Shown in pieces: positions 43,687 through 52,951 of a DNA stretch of 64,000 nucleotides. The notes beneath the pieces are model-generated. The model was not told the DNA's origin, searched no databases, and worked only from the letters and a program-made list of their open reading frames with translations. Source of the DNA: an uncultured Lachnospiraceae bacterium (GTDB lineage Bacteria > Bacillota > Clostridia > Lachnospirales > Lachnospiraceae). Position 1 is the first letter of the stretch. Each line of letters opens with the position of its first letter. Made by a program: the position numbers and the translations under genes. The stretch covers positions 100,704-164,703 of the forward strand of contig CALWES010000004.1 in assembly GCA_944377405.1 (NCBI GenBank). The letters run 5' to 3'.

Positions 43687-44739
43687 ATGATCATGTTTAA
43701 CTGTGACTATCTGGAGGGCGCTCATGAAAAGATCCTTGAGCGGCTCTGTGAAACCAATATGGACCAGACGCCGGGCTACGGCGTGGACGAATACTGTGAC
43801 AGGGCAAGGGCCCTGATCCGGGAGCAGGTAAAGGATCCGGATGCCTACGTGCAGTTCCTGGTGGGAGGGACCCAGACCAATATGACGGTGCTGGCGGCCC
43901 TGATGCGCCATCACGAGGGCGTTATCGCCGCAGACACGGGACACATCGCCGTTCATGAGACCGGTTCCATCGAGGCCACCGGACACAAGGTCCTGACGCT
44001 GCCCAACAAGGAGGGCAAGATCTCCGCAAAGCAGGTGGACGACTATGTTAAGGCCCACAATGCAGATGAGATGAAGCAGCATATGGTAAAGCCCAAGGTG
44101 GTATTCATCTCCTATGCCACGGAGGAGGGTACCCTTTATTCCAAGGCAGAGCTCAAGGACCTGTACAAAACCTGCAAGAAGCATAACCTGTATCTTTATC
44201 TGGACGGCGCCCGTCTGGGCTACGGCCTCATGTCCGAAAAGTCGGACCTGACCATGGCGGACATTTACAAATATACGGACGTGTTCTACATCGGCGGAAC
44301 AAAGGTAGGAGCCCTCTTCGGGGAGGCCATCGTATTCCACAACCATGATCTCCATGACGACTTCCGCTATCTGATGAAGCAGAAGGGAGGCCTTCTGGCA
44401 AAGGGACGTCTCCTGGGCGTGCAGTTCGAGGTCCTTTTTGAAGGCAAGGGAAAGAAGTGCCTGTATTATCAGATCTCCGAGCATGCGGACCGGCTTGCCA
44501 TCAAGCTGAAGGAGGGTATAAAGGCCCTGGGATACGAGATGTATCAGGACAGCTACACCAATCAGCAGTTCCCCATCCTGCCGGATGCGGTCCTGGGGAA
44601 GCTTTCCAAAAAGTACACCTATGGCTACTGGTGCCGGGTGGACGAAAAGCACAGCGCCGTACGCTTCTGCACCTCCTGGGCCACGAAGGAGGAAAATGTG
44701 GACCAGCTTCTTTCGGACCTCAAGCGCTGGACAAAGTAA
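43687..44739 (+). CDS. PLP-dependent aldolase/lyase, low-specificity threonine aldolase family
   Basis: A 350-residue fold-type I PLP enzyme of the beta-eliminating lyase / threonine aldolase superfamily. PLP-related features are GGTQTNM (around residue 59), the LDGARLGYG Asp-Ala-Arg motif, and the Schiff-base Lys in YIGGTKVGALFGEA. Such enzymes split L-threonine or L-allo-threonine to glycine and acetaldehyde. Activity within the superfamily varies, so the exact substrate is inferred. GGAGGAGG lies before the ATG at 43687; an ATG two codons later is also possible. It ends before a perfect terminator. Confidence 0.87.
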   Translation: MIMFNCDYLEGAHEKILERLCETNMDQTPGYGVDEYCDRARALIREQVKDPDAYVQFLVGGTQTNMTVLAALMRHHEGVIAADTGHIAVHETGSIEATGHKVLTLPNKEGKISAKQVDDYVKAHNADEMKQHMVKPKVVFISYATEEGTLYSKAELKDLYKTCKKHNLYLYLDGARLGYGLMSEKSDLTMADIYKYTDVFYIGGTKVGALFGEAIVFHNHDLHDDFRYLMKQKGGLLAKGRLLGVQFEVLFEGKGKKCLYYQISEHADRLAIKLKEGIKALGYEMYQDSYTNQQFPILPDAVLGKLSKKYTYGYWCRVDEKHSAVRFCTSWATKEENVDQLLSDLKRWTK

Positions 44740-44802
44740 GAACATCCAGGGCAGCTGCGAAAAGCGGGGGCTGTGCCTCGTTTGACAGAAAGAAAACAAT
44801 CC

Positions 44803-44831
44803 ATGACATAGGAACTCTGTTCTGCTATACT
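44803..44831 (+). promoter_or_regulatory. thyA promoter, -10 inside the upstream terminator loop
   Basis: ATGACA (44803-44808), 17 bp, extended -10 TGC-TATACT (44823-44831). TATACT is the first part of the loop of the terminator at 44813-44853. A nearby TTGACA at 44782 has no well-placed -10. Confidence 0.65.
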
Positions 44832-44853
44832 GTATGGCAGAACAGAGTTTTTT
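44813..44853 (+). terminator. Terminator of the aldolase gene enclosing the thyA -10
   Basis: AACTCTGTTCTGC (44813-44825) pairs perfectly with GCAGAACAGAGTT (44837-44849); the loop is TATACTGTATG; T residues run to 44853. Transcripts from the embedded promoter would start near 44838, lack the 5' arm and so escape termination. Confidence 0.9.
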
Positions 44854-44882
44854 GCTGCCGGGCAGCGGAAAGGAGTGGAAAC

Positions 44883-45731
44883 ATGGCATACGCAGATGAC
44901 GTATTCAAGCAGATGTGCCGGGATATCATCGATAACGGCACGGACACCAGAGGAGAAAAGGTACGGCCCCACTGGCCGGACGGAACGCCGGCCTATACCG
45001 TAAAGCGCTTCGGCGTTGTGAACCGCTATGACCTGCGGAAGGAATTTCCCGCCCTGACCCTCCGGCGGACTGCCATCAAGTCGGCCACCGACGAGCTTCT
45101 GTGGATCTGGCAGAGGAAGTCCAACAACATCCATGACCTGAACAGCCATATCTGGGACGAGTGGGCGGATCCGGACGGCAGCATCGGAAAGGCCTACGGC
45201 TATCAGATGCAGGTAAAACACCAGTATAAGGAAGGCATGTTCGACATGGTGGACCGGGTGATCTACGATCTGAAGAACAATCCCTACAGCCGCCGGATCA
45301 TGACGAACATCTATAACTTCCAGGACCTTCACGAGATGAATCTCTATCCCTGTGCCTACAGCATGACCTTCAACTGCACGAAGGATCCGGAAACGGGGAA
45401 GCTGGTGCTGAACGCCATCCTGAACCAGCGCTCCAACGACGTGCTGGCAGCCAACAACTGGAACGTGGTGCAGTATGCCGTGCTGGTGCATATGCTGGCT
45501 CAGGTCTGCGGCATGGTGGCGGGAGAGCTGGTGCATGTCATAGCCGACGCCCACATCTATGACCGCCATATCCCTCTGATCGAGGAACTGATCAGCAGGG
45601 AGTCCTATCCGGCACCGAAGTTCTGGCTCAATCCGGAGGTGAAGGACTTCTATGACTTTACGCCGGATGACGTAAAACTGATCGATTATCAGCACGGGGA
45701 GCAGATCCGGGATATCCCCATTGCGATCTAA
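44883..45731 (+). CDS. thyA: Thymidylate synthase
   Basis: A 282-residue enzyme that methylates dUMP to dTMP using methylenetetrahydrofolate. The nucleophile is Cys157 in LYPCAYSM. Nearby are the dUMP-binding RSND in LNQRSNDV, NIYNFQD, and the C-terminal HGEQIRDIPIAI. AAAGGAGTGG lies seven bases before ATG 44883; the frame continues far upstream through the terminator and the previous gene, which is an artefact. It is followed after 14 bases by folA, which regenerates its folate cofactor. Confidence 0.96.
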   Translation: MAYADDVFKQMCRDIIDNGTDTRGEKVRPHWPDGTPAYTVKRFGVVNRYDLRKEFPALTLRRTAIKSATDELLWIWQRKSNNIHDLNSHIWDEWADPDGSIGKAYGYQMQVKHQYKEGMFDMVDRVIYDLKNNPYSRRIMTNIYNFQDLHEMNLYPCAYSMTFNCTKDPETGKLVLNAILNQRSNDVLAANNWNVVQYAVLVHMLAQVCGMVAGELVHVIADAHIYDRHIPLIEELISRESYPAPKFWLNPEVKDFYDFTPDDVKLIDYQHGEQIRDIPIAI

Positions 45732-45745
45732 GGAGAAATGACGCC

Positions 45746-46297
45746 ATGCTGAAGGCCATCGTAAACGTAAATCAGGAGTGGGGCATCGGAAAGAAGGGAG
45801 ACCTTCTGGTCTATATTCCGGAGGACATGAAGTTCTTCCGGCAGCAGACGAAGGGGAAGACCCTGGTGATGGGACGAAAAACCTTGGAAAGCTTTCCGGA
45901 GGGACGTCCCCTGAAGGGACGCCGGAGCATCCTTCTGACCAGGGACCCCTCGGGGCTTCCGGAGGCTGCAAGGGCCTATCTGGAAGGCCGTGGGGAAGCA
46001 GGGACCAGCCTGGAGGCGGTAGGAAGCCTGAAGGAGCTGCTGGCCCTTCTCGGGACCCTGAAGGAGGAAGAGGTCTATGTGATCGGAGGAGAACAGCTGT
46101 ACCGGGCCCTTCTGCCATACTGCGGTGAATGCCAGGTGACCGTAAACGACTGCAAGGAAAAAGCGGATACCTGGTTCCCGGACCTGGACAGCCTCCCCGG
46201 CTGGAGACGGAGGGAGGCAGGTGCCTGGCAGGAATCCGAAGGGATCCGCTATCGCTTTACCACATATGAAAATCTGGAGCCCAGGGAGCTGCCATAA
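45746..46297 (+). CDS. folA: Dihydrofolate reductase
   Basis: A 183-residue enzyme reducing dihydrofolate to tetrahydrofolate with NADPH. Seen are GIGKKGDLLVYIPED with the catalytic acid Asp27, VMGRKTLES (NADPH site), LTRD and VYVIGGEQLYRALLP. It is somewhat longer than the usual 160-170 residues, with an extra segment around 75-95. AAGGAGAAATG precedes the ATG. Paired with thyA in one operon. Confidence 0.95.
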   Translation: MLKAIVNVNQEWGIGKKGDLLVYIPEDMKFFRQQTKGKTLVMGRKTLESFPEGRPLKGRRSILLTRDPSGLPEAARAYLEGRGEAGTSLEAVGSLKELLALLGTLKEEEVYVIGGEQLYRALLPYCGECQVTVNDCKEKADTWFPDLDSLPGWRRREAGAWQESEGIRYRFTTYENLEPRELP

Positions 46298-46337
46298 AGA
46301 AGCTGCCTGAGATCCCTTATCTGCCCTGGGGGAGACC

Positions 46338-47084
46338 TCAGGGCATCATTCTCTGCCGCAGGACTTCGTAGGCCAGGACCCCTGCTGCCACAGAGGCGTT
46401 GAGGGAGTCGATGTCTCCCTTCATGGGGATGGAAGCCACCATGTCGCAGCTTTTCCGGACAAGGGGGGATACGCCCTTTCCTTCGTTGCCGATCACAAGG
46501 CCGATGGGGCCCTTCAGGTTCAGACGGTACATGACCTCTCCGTCCATATCCGCACAGACGAACCAGAGACCTGCTTTTTTCAGCTCCTGGATGGTCCTGG
46601 AAATGTTGGTGACCTTGGCCACGGGGGTGTAGTTGATGGCGCCGGCAGAGGCCTTGGCCACAGTGGCGGTAAGGCCCACGGCCCGGTCCTGACGGATCAC
46701 GACCCCATGGGCACCGCAGAGGTTGGCGGTACGGATGATGGCCCCCAGATTGTGGGGATCCTCGATGCCGTCCAGAAGGAAGATAAAGGGAGGTTCCTCC
46801 TTTTCAGCGGCCCGCTCCAGGATCTCCTCCACCGTGGCATAGGTATAGGCTGCGGAGTAGGCAATGACGCCCTGATGCTTTCCGGTTTCGGAAAGCTCCT
46901 CAAGGCGTTCTTTTTTTACGAAGCTGACCTTCGTTTCCGGATGGGCTGTCGCCTCCCGGAGGATGCTTCCAAGGGCATTATCATGAGCTCCCTCCAGTAC
47001 AAAGAGCCTGTCTATGGGCTTTCCGGCCCGAAGGGCCTCCAGCACCGCGTTTCTTCCTTCGATGATATTTTCACTGTATCTCAT
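46338..47084 (-). CDS. rlmB: 23S rRNA (guanosine2251-2'-O)-methyltransferase RlmB, SpoU family
   Basis: A 248-residue TrmH/SpoU enzyme. An N-terminal L30e-like RNA-binding domain (NIIEGRNAVLEAL, residues 6-18) precedes the knotted SPOUT domain with its three motifs: DGIEDPHNLGAIIRTA, LVIGNEGKGVSPL and IDSLNASVAAGVLAYE. It methylates the ribose of a P-loop guanosine of 23S rRNA. Related YacO/TrmH enzymes share these motifs, so the exact nucleotide is an inference. It converges with folA and has no obvious partner gene. Confidence 0.9.
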   Translation of the reverse strand: MRYSENIIEGRNAVLEALRAGKPIDRLFVLEGAHDNALGSILREATAHPETKVSFVKKERLEELSETGKHQGVIAYSAAYTYATVEEILERAAEKEEPPFIFLLDGIEDPHNLGAIIRTANLCGAHGVVIRQDRAVGLTATVAKASAGAINYTPVAKVTNISRTIQELKKAGLWFVCADMDGEVMYRLNLKGPIGLVIGNEGKGVSPLVRKSCDMVASIPMKGDIDSLNASVAAGVLAYEVLRQRMMP

Positions 47085-47135
47085 GGCAATCTGCCGCCTT
47101 TCCCGTAAAATGTTCTGTGTTTTTCCGTGTTTCCC

Positions 47136-47164
47136 AGTATACCATGGCCGCCCTCTGAGGTAAA
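47136..47164 (-). promoter_or_regulatory. Possible rlmB promoter
   Basis: On the minus strand TTTACC (47164-47159), 17 bp, TATACT (47141-47136). Confidence 0.4.
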
Positions 47165-47168
47165 GAGA

Positions 47169-47198
47169 TTGCGCGATACGGCATAAATATGATAAGAT
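47169..47198 (+). promoter_or_regulatory. Possible deoD promoter
   Basis: TTGCGC (47169-47174), 18 bp, TAAGAT (47193-47198), only four bases from the divergent rlmB -35. Confidence 0.4.
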
Positions 47199-47254
47199 TA
47201 AAAATCATCAAATAGTTTCAAAATAACACATTACAGGAACGGAGGACTGTTTTT

Positions 47255-47989
47255 ATGGCAGAGATCAATGATTTATCACATTCCACGGGGATCCCGACTC
47301 CTCACATCAGCTGCGGAGACAAAAATGAGATCGCAGAGACCGTGCTGCTTCCGGGGGACCCTCTCCGGGCAAAGTTCATTGCGGAGACCTTTCTGACGAA
47401 TGTAAAGCAGTTCAACAGCACAAGAAATATGTTCGGATACACGGGAGAATACAAGGGAAAACGGGTATCCGTCATGGGAACCGGAATGGGTTGCCCCTCC
47501 ATGGGGATTTATTCCTATGAGCTGATCCATTTTTATGGTGTGAAGAACCTGATCCGGGTGGGCACTGCTGGAGCCCTTAATCCTGAGGTAAAGGTCCGGG
47601 ACATGGTGCTGGGCATGGGCGCCTGCACCACCTCCAATTACGTAAAGCTCTTCGGACTTCCGGGAGACTATGCCCCCATCTGCTCCTACAGCCTGCTGGC
47701 AAAGGCGGTGAAGGCAGCAGAGGAGAAGGGCTTCCGTTATCATGTGGGAAATGTACTGAGCTCCGACATGTTCTACGGATATGACCTGCCCTATGCCAAT
47801 ACCTGGTCCGAGATGGGCGTCCTGGCGGTGGAGATGGAGGCTGCAGCCCTTTATGCCAATGCAGCCAGAGGCGGGGCCAATGCCCTGACGATCCTGACCA
47901 TCTCAGACAGCGAGGATGAGGTGACTACCGCAGAGGAGCGCCAGAACACCTTCACCAGGATGATGGAAGTTGCCCTGGAGATCGCGTAA
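47255..47989 (+). CDS. deoD: Purine-nucleoside phosphorylase, DeoD type
   Basis: A 244-residue hexameric-type phosphorylase releasing purine bases from (deoxy)nucleosides with phosphate. Seen are the N-terminal STGIPTPHI, the phosphate-site [36 protein letters not shown] and the nucleoside-site EMEAAALY. The catalytic Asp region reads TISDSED in place of the common TVSDH; the Asp is kept. GGAGGA precedes the ATG. glnS follows after 79 bases. Confidence 0.95.
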   Translation: MAEINDLSHSTGIPTPHISCGDKNEIAETVLLPGDPLRAKFIAETFLTNVKQFNSTRNMFGYTGEYKGKRVSVMGTGMGCPSMGIYSYELIHFYGVKNLIRVGTAGALNPEVKVRDMVLGMGACTTSNYVKLFGLPGDYAPICSYSLLAKAVKAAEEKGFRYHVGNVLSSDMFYGYDLPYANTWSEMGVLAVEMEAAALYANAARGGANALTILTISDSEDEVTTAEERQNTFTRMMEVALEIA

Positions 47990-48023
47990 AGGCCTTAAAA
48001 ACCTATATTATTCCATGCTTTTA

Positions 48024-48032
48024 TGGTATAAT
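48024..48032 (+). promoter_or_regulatory. Possible glnS promoter (extended -10)
   Basis: TGG-TATAAT, a perfect -10 with TG extension; the -35 region is poor. It leaves a leader of about 30 bases, too short for a T-box. Confidence 0.5.
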
Positions 48033-48068
48033 AAAAGAATTCACGAGAATTTTTACAAGGAGCAGAGT

Positions 48069-49775
48069 ATGGCAGAGGAGATAAAAAATCAGGAGATACC
48101 GGAGGAGACCGGGGAGAAGACAGTGAACTCCAAAAATTTCATTGAACGGGAGATCGACAAGGATCTTGCGGAGGGGGTATATACCACCGTTCACACCAGG
48201 TTCCCGCCGGAGCCCAACGGCTACCTGCATATCGGACATGCAAAATCGATCCTTCTGAACTACGGGCTGGCAGAGGAGTACGGCGGAAAGTTCAACCTGC
48301 GCTTCGACGATACCAACCCCACGAAGGAGAAAACGGAGTTTGTGGAGTCCATTACGGAGGATGTAAAGTGGCTGGGAGCTGACTTTGAAGACCGGCTGTT
48401 CTTTGCTTCCAATTATTTCGACGAGATGTACGAGAAGGCGGTGCTGCTGATCAAAAAGGGAAAGGCATACGTGTCCGACCTGAGCGCCGAGGAGATCCGG
48501 GCATACCGGGGCGATTTCAATACCCCGGGAAAGGAAGATCCCTCAAGGAACCGCAGCATCGAGGAGAACCTTCGTCTCTTCCAGGAGATGAAGGAGGGAA
48601 AATATGCCGATGGGGAGAAGGTGCTCCGGGCGAAGATCGACATGGCCTCTGGAAACATCAACATGAGGGATCCGGTGGTCTACAGGATCGCAAGGCTCAG
48701 CCATCACAATACGGGAGACAAATGGTGCATCTATCCCATGTACGATTTTGCCCATCCCCTGGAGGATGCCATCGAAGGCATCACCCACAGCTGCTGTACC
48801 CTGGAGTTTGAGGATCACAGGCCTCTCTACGACTGGTTCGTAAGGGAGTGCGAGTACCCCAACCCGCCGCGGCAGATCGAGTTCGCAAAGATGTACCTCA
48901 CCAACGTGGTGACGGGAAAGCGCTATATCAAGAAGCTGGTGGAGGACGGCATCGTGGACGGATGGGACGATCCGCGCCTGGTGACCATCGCCGCCTTAAG
49001 ACGCCGCGGCTATACCCCGGAGTCCATCAAGAAATTCGTTCAGCTGGCAGGCGTTTCCAAGGCGGATTCCTCCTGTGACCTGGATATGCTGGAATACTGC
49101 ATCCGGGACGACCTGAAGCTGAAGCGCCCCAGGATGATGGCTGTGCTCCATCCCCTGAAGCTGGTGATCGATAATTATCCGGCGGATCAGGAGGAGGTAC
49201 TGGAGATCCCCAACAATCTGGAGGTGCCGGAGATGGGAAGCCGTAAGGTGACCTTCGGCAGGGAGCTTTGGATCGAGGAGGAGGACTTTATGGAGAATCC
49301 TCCCAAAAAATATTTCCGTCTGTTCCCGGGCAATGAGGTGCGCCTCATGGGGGCATACTTCGTAAAGTGCACCGGCTGTGAAAAGGACGAAGCGGGTAAC
49401 GTGATCTGCGTTCATGCGGAGTACGACCCGGAGACGAAGTCCGGAGGACCGGATCCCGGAAGGAAGGTCAAGGGAACCATCCACTGGGTCAACGCAAAGG
49501 ATGCATACCAGGCTACGGTACGCCTTTACGAGAATCTGGTGGACGAGGAGAAGGGCAAGCTGAACGAAGACGGAAGCCTGAACCTGAATCCCAATTCCCT
49601 GACGGTACTGACGGGATGTATGCTGGAGCCTGCCCTCAGGGAGGCAAAGGCCTATGACAGCTTCCAGTTCGTGAGAAACGGCTATTTCAATGTGGATTGC
49701 CGGGACAGCCGGGAGCATGAACCGGTATTCAACCGGATCGTGGGGCTGAAGAGCTCCTTCAAGCTCCAGAAATAA
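48069..49775 (+). CDS. glnS: Glutaminyl-tRNA synthetase
   Basis: A 568-residue class Ic synthetase. It opens [14 protein letters not shown] and has the HIGH motif in [17 protein letters not shown], then RFDDTNP, and DGWDDPRL. The KMSKS-type signature reads VVTGKR where most GlnRS have VMSKR. The C-terminal half is the two-beta-barrel anticodon domain ([11 protein letters not shown] onward). AAGGAGCAG lies before ATG 48069; the frame is open upstream into deoD, which is not meaningful. Having GlnRS implies direct Gln-tRNA charging; a GatCAB route may also exist elsewhere. Confidence 0.95.
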   Translation: MAEEIKNQEIPEETGEKTVNSKNFIEREIDKDLAEGVYTTVHTRFPPEPNGYLHIGHAKSILLNYGLAEEYGGKFNLRFDDTNPTKEKTEFVESITEDVKWLGADFEDRLFFASNYFDEMYEKAVLLIKKGKAYVSDLSAEEIRAYRGDFNTPGKEDPSRNRSIEENLRLFQEMKEGKYADGEKVLRAKIDMASGNINMRDPVVYRIARLSHHNTGDKWCIYPMYDFAHPLEDAIEGITHSCCTLEFEDHRPLYDWFVRECEYPNPPRQIEFAKMYLTNVVTGKRYIKKLVEDGIVDGWDDPRLVTIAALRRRGYTPESIKKFVQLAGVSKADSSCDLDMLEYCIRDDLKLKRPRMMAVLHPLKLVIDNYPADQEEVLEIPNNLEVPEMGSRKVTFGRELWIEEEDFMENPPKKYFRLFPGNEVRLMGAYFVKCTGCEKDEAGNVICVHAEYDPETKSGGPDPGRKVKGTIHWVNAKDAYQATVRLYENLVDEEKGKLNEDGSLNLNPNSLTVLTGCMLEPALREAKAYDSFQFVRNGYFNVDCRDSREHEPVFNRIVGLKSSFKLQK

Positions 49776-49837
49776 AGAAACAATCATAATCAAGGTAGGG
49801 AACGGCCCGGAGGGGCCGGATCATTTGGAGAAGAACG

Positions 49838-52219
49838 ATGGCAGATATGATACGCCAAAACAGTATAGAGAAAGAACACAGAAGGGCAGGCGTGGGCACC
49901 GACATCGGGGCCCAGGTGGCTGCGTCCATGGCAACGGACGACAAACCCCAGCTCCGGGGCGAGCGGGAGCTGGAGGAACCGGCCCCCTTTACGGAGCCGG
50001 AGGTCCTTTATGAGGACCTGATCAGGACTATCAGCAGTTACCATCCCTCTGAAGACTTTTCCATGATCCGGAAGGCCTATGAGGTGGCGGACCGGCAGCA
50101 TGCCGGCCAGAAGCGCCGCTCCGGGGAGCCCTATATCATCCATCCCCTCTGCGTTGCCATCATTCTGGCAGACCTGGAGATGGATAAGGAGACCATCGCC
50201 GCAGCCCTCCTTCACGACGTGGTGGAGGATACGGGAATGACCCTTTCCGAGCTGGAGAAGGAATTCGGGGCGGACGTGGCCCATCTTGTGGACGGCGTCA
50301 CCAAGCTGACCCAGCTGAATTACGACAAGGACAAGATCGAGATGCAGGCGGAGAACCTGCGGAAGATGTTCGTGGCCATGGCCAAGGACATCCGCGTCAT
50401 CCTGATCAAGCTGGCGGACCGCCTCCATAATCTGCGGACCTTACAGTACCAGAGTCAGGAAAAACAGATCGAAAAGGCAAGGGAGACCCTGGATATCTAT
50501 TCTCCCATTGCCGACCGTCTCGGTATCAGCAAGGTGAAGATCGAGCTGGACGATCTGTCCCTGAAGTATCTGAAGCCGGAGGTCTATTATGACCTGGCGG
50601 AGAAGATCGCCCTGAAGAAGGATGCCCGGGAGGAGTTCATCGCGGGTATCGTAAACGAGGTCTCCGAGCATATGAAGGAGGCTGGGATCAAGGCCCAGGT
50701 GGTGGGCCGGGTCAAGCATTTCTTCAGCATCTATAAAAAGATGGTGAACCAGCAGAAGACCCTGGATCAGATCTACGACCTCTTTGCAGTGCGGATCCTG
50801 GTGGACAATGTGAAGGACTGCTATGCGGCCCTGGGCGTGATCCATGAGCTGTATAAGCCCATTCCGGGCCGGTTCAAGGACTATATCGCCATGCCGAAGC
50901 CCAATATGTACCAGTCCCTCCATACGACCCTGATCGGAAAGGGAGGAACGCCCTTTGAGATCCAGATCCGTACCTACGAGATGCACAAGATCGCAGAATA
51001 CGGTATCGCGGCCCACTGGAAGTACAAGGAAGTGGGAAGCGGAAAGCGGGCGGACACCGCAGAGGACGAAAAGATGTCCTGGCTCCGTCAGGTGCTGGAA
51101 TGGCAGCGGGATGCGGACGACAGCAAGGAATTCCTCAGCATGGTAAAGTCCGACTTCAACCTCTTTACGGATGAAGTATTCTGCTTTACTCCCACGGGAG
51201 ATGTGAAGCACCTGCCCGCAGGCTCCACTCCCATCGACTTTGCCTACAACATCCACTCTGCCGTGGGCAACAAGATGGTGGGAGCCAGGGTCAACGGAAA
51301 GCTGGTGCCCATAGATTACAAGATCCAGAACGGTGACCAGATCGAGATCATCACCTCCCAGAACTCCAGAGGACCCAGCCGTGACTGGCTGAACGTGGTC
51401 CGCTCCACCCAGGCAAAGAACAAGATCAACGCCTGGTTCAAGACGGAGATGAAGGAGGACAACATCGTAAGAGGCCGGGAGCTCCTGGACAAGTACTGCC
51501 GTCAGAAGGGCGTCAACTATCCTGACCTGACAAAGCCGGAGTACATGGAGGGAGTCCTGAGGCGCTATGCCCTGAAGGACTGGAATGCGGTCCTGGCTTC
51601 CGTGGGCCACGGTGCCCTGAAGGAGAGCCAGGTCATCGGAAAGCTCCAGGATACCAAGCGGAAGCTGGATCAGAAGCGTATCACCGATGAGGAGATCATC
51701 AAGGCCAACACGGTTGCCAGCGGAGAGATCACGAACCCCACGGTGAAGAAGGACTCCAAGGGCGGTATCGTGGTAAAGGGCATCCATGACGTGGCGGTAC
51801 GCTACGCCCACTGCTGCAACCCGGTGCCGGGAGACGAGATCGTGGGCTTTGTGACCCGGGGAAGGGGCATCACCATCCACCGGACCGACTGTATCAATAT
51901 GATGAACCTGCCGGACGATGAGAGAAGCCGGCTTATCGAGGCGGAGTGGCAGACTCCGGAGAACGACAAGGAGGCAGCCACCTACTCCACCGAGATCAAG
52001 ATCTACTGCAACAACAGGATCGGACTGGTGGTGGATATCTCCAGGATCTTTACGGAGGCCAATATCGACATCACCAGCGTCAATATGAAAACTGCCAAGA
52101 ACGGAACAGCGACTCTGGTGCTGACCTTCGATATCCATGGAAAGGAAGAGCTGAAGCGGCTGACGGACAAGGTCAGGAACGTGGAGGGCGTGCTGGATAT
52201 CGGAAGGACGGCAGGCTAA
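49838..52219 (+). CDS. relA: Bifunctional (p)ppGpp synthetase/hydrolase, RelA/SpoT family
   Basis: A 793-residue long RSH enzyme of the stringent response. Order: an extra N-terminal region (about 1-55), the HD hydrolase domain with LLHDVVEDTG and KLADRLHNLRTL, the synthetase domain with RVKHFFSIYKKM, GRFKDYIAMPKPNMYQSLHTT and EIQIRTYEMH, the TGS domain (VFCFTPTGDVKHLPAGSTPIDFAY region), a Cys-containing zinc-finger-like region (RYAHCCNPVPGD) and a C-terminal ACT domain. Intact HD residues suggest it also degrades (p)ppGpp. GGAG precedes the ATG. The MBL and hemZ genes follow closely, a common clostridial order. Confidence 0.96.
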   Translation: MADMIRQNSIEKEHRRAGVGTDIGAQVAASMATDDKPQLRGERELEEPAPFTEPEVLYEDLIRTISSYHPSEDFSMIRKAYEVADRQHAGQKRRSGEPYIIHPLCVAIILADLEMDKETIAAALLHDVVEDTGMTLSELEKEFGADVAHLVDGVTKLTQLNYDKDKIEMQAENLRKMFVAMAKDIRVILIKLADRLHNLRTLQYQSQEKQIEKARETLDIYSPIADRLGISKVKIELDDLSLKYLKPEVYYDLAEKIALKKDAREEFIAGIVNEVSEHMKEAGIKAQVVGRVKHFFSIYKKMVNQQKTLDQIYDLFAVRILVDNVKDCYAALGVIHELYKPIPGRFKDYIAMPKPNMYQSLHTTLIGKGGTPFEIQIRTYEMHKIAEYGIAAHWKYKEVGSGKRADTAEDEKMSWLRQVLEWQRDADDSKEFLSMVKSDFNLFTDEVFCFTPTGDVKHLPAGSTPIDFAYNIHSAVGNKMVGARVNGKLVPIDYKIQNGDQIEIITSQNSRGPSRDWLNVVRSTQAKNKINAWFKTEMKEDNIVRGRELLDKYCRQKGVNYPDLTKPEYMEGVLRRYALKDWNAVLASVGHGALKESQVIGKLQDTKRKLDQKRITDEEIIKANTVASGEITNPTVKKDSKGGIVVKGIHDVAVRYAHCCNPVPGDEIVGFVTRGRGITIHRTDCINMMNLPDDERSRLIEAEWQTPENDKEAATYSTEIKIYCNNRIGLVVDISRIFTEANIDITSVNMKTAKNGTATLVLTFDIHGKEELKRLTDKVRNVEGVLDIGRTAG

Positions 52220-52267
52220 GACCACCGGCGGAAGGCCTCCGGAAAACTGTATGGAAAAGAGGAACCT

Positions 52268-52951
52268 ATGATTAAAGTAAATCCCTATGTGCTGGGAATG
52301 ATGAGCACAAACTGCTATATCCTTTACGACGACGCGGAGACCCCGGATCAGGAGGGATTCCGCCAGGCCGTGGTCATCGACGCTGCGGCAGAGCCGGAGC
52401 GCCTGATCGATATCTGCGAAAAGGACCTTAAGGTAAAGCCAGTGGCTATCCTTCTGACCCATGGCCACTTCGACCATATCATGGCGGTGGACGCCCTGAG
52501 AGAGCGCTACGGCATCAAGGCCTACGGTCTTGATGCAGAGAAGGAGGTATTTGTAACGCCGGAGTATAATCTTTCCGCCCGTTTTGAGACTGCCTTCCGC
52601 CTGGAGGGCGTGGAGCTTCTGTCCGACGGAAGCGAGATCGAACTGATCGGCCATACCTTCCGGGTGATCGCCACCCCGGGCCATACGGGAGGCGGCTGCT
52701 GCTACTATGTGGAGGACAGCGGACTGCTGTTTTCCGGCGACACCCTCTTCTGTGAGTCCTACGGAAAGTTCACCTTCCCTACGGGAAGCCTGAAGGATAT
52801 CGTCCGGAGCATCGTAGAGAAACTTCTGGTGCTGCCGGAGGATACGAAGGTGTTCCCGGGCCACGAGGGAGCCACCACCATTGGTCACGAGCGGACCTAC
52901 AACATCTGCAACGTGATCTACAAAAAGAACAAGGAAGCCGGTAAGCTGTAA
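52268..52951 (+). CDS. MBL-fold metallo-hydrolase (glyoxalase II-like)
   Basis: A 227-residue metallo-beta-lactamase-fold protein with the metal motif THGHFDHI (about residue 70), then GHTGGGCCYY, FSGDTLF and the final FPGHEGATT. It resembles the YcbL/GloB-like hydrolases that split thioesters, but the substrate is unknown. A Cys pair in the GGGCCYY segment is unusual at a metal site. It overlaps hemZ by one base (TAATG). Confidence 0.88.
   Translation: MIKVNPYVLGMMSTNCYILYDDAETPDQEGFRQAVVIDAAAEPERLIDICEKDLKVKPVAILLTHGHFDHIMAVDALRERYGIKAYGLDAEKEVFVTPEYNLSARFETAFRLEGVELLSDGSEIELIGHTFRVIATPGHTGGGCCYYVEDSGLLFSGDTLFCESYGKFTFPTGSLKDIVRSIVEKLLVLPEDTKVFPGHEGATTIGHERTYNICNVIYKKNKEAGKL

Noticed and set aside
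44457..44882. Upstream extension of thyA through the previous gene
   Set aside because: It overlaps the aldolase gene in another frame and a perfect terminator.
47990..48068. T-box riboswitch before glnS
   Set aside because: The gap is 79 bases, and the leader about 30, too short for a T-box; no conserved T-box sequence is seen.
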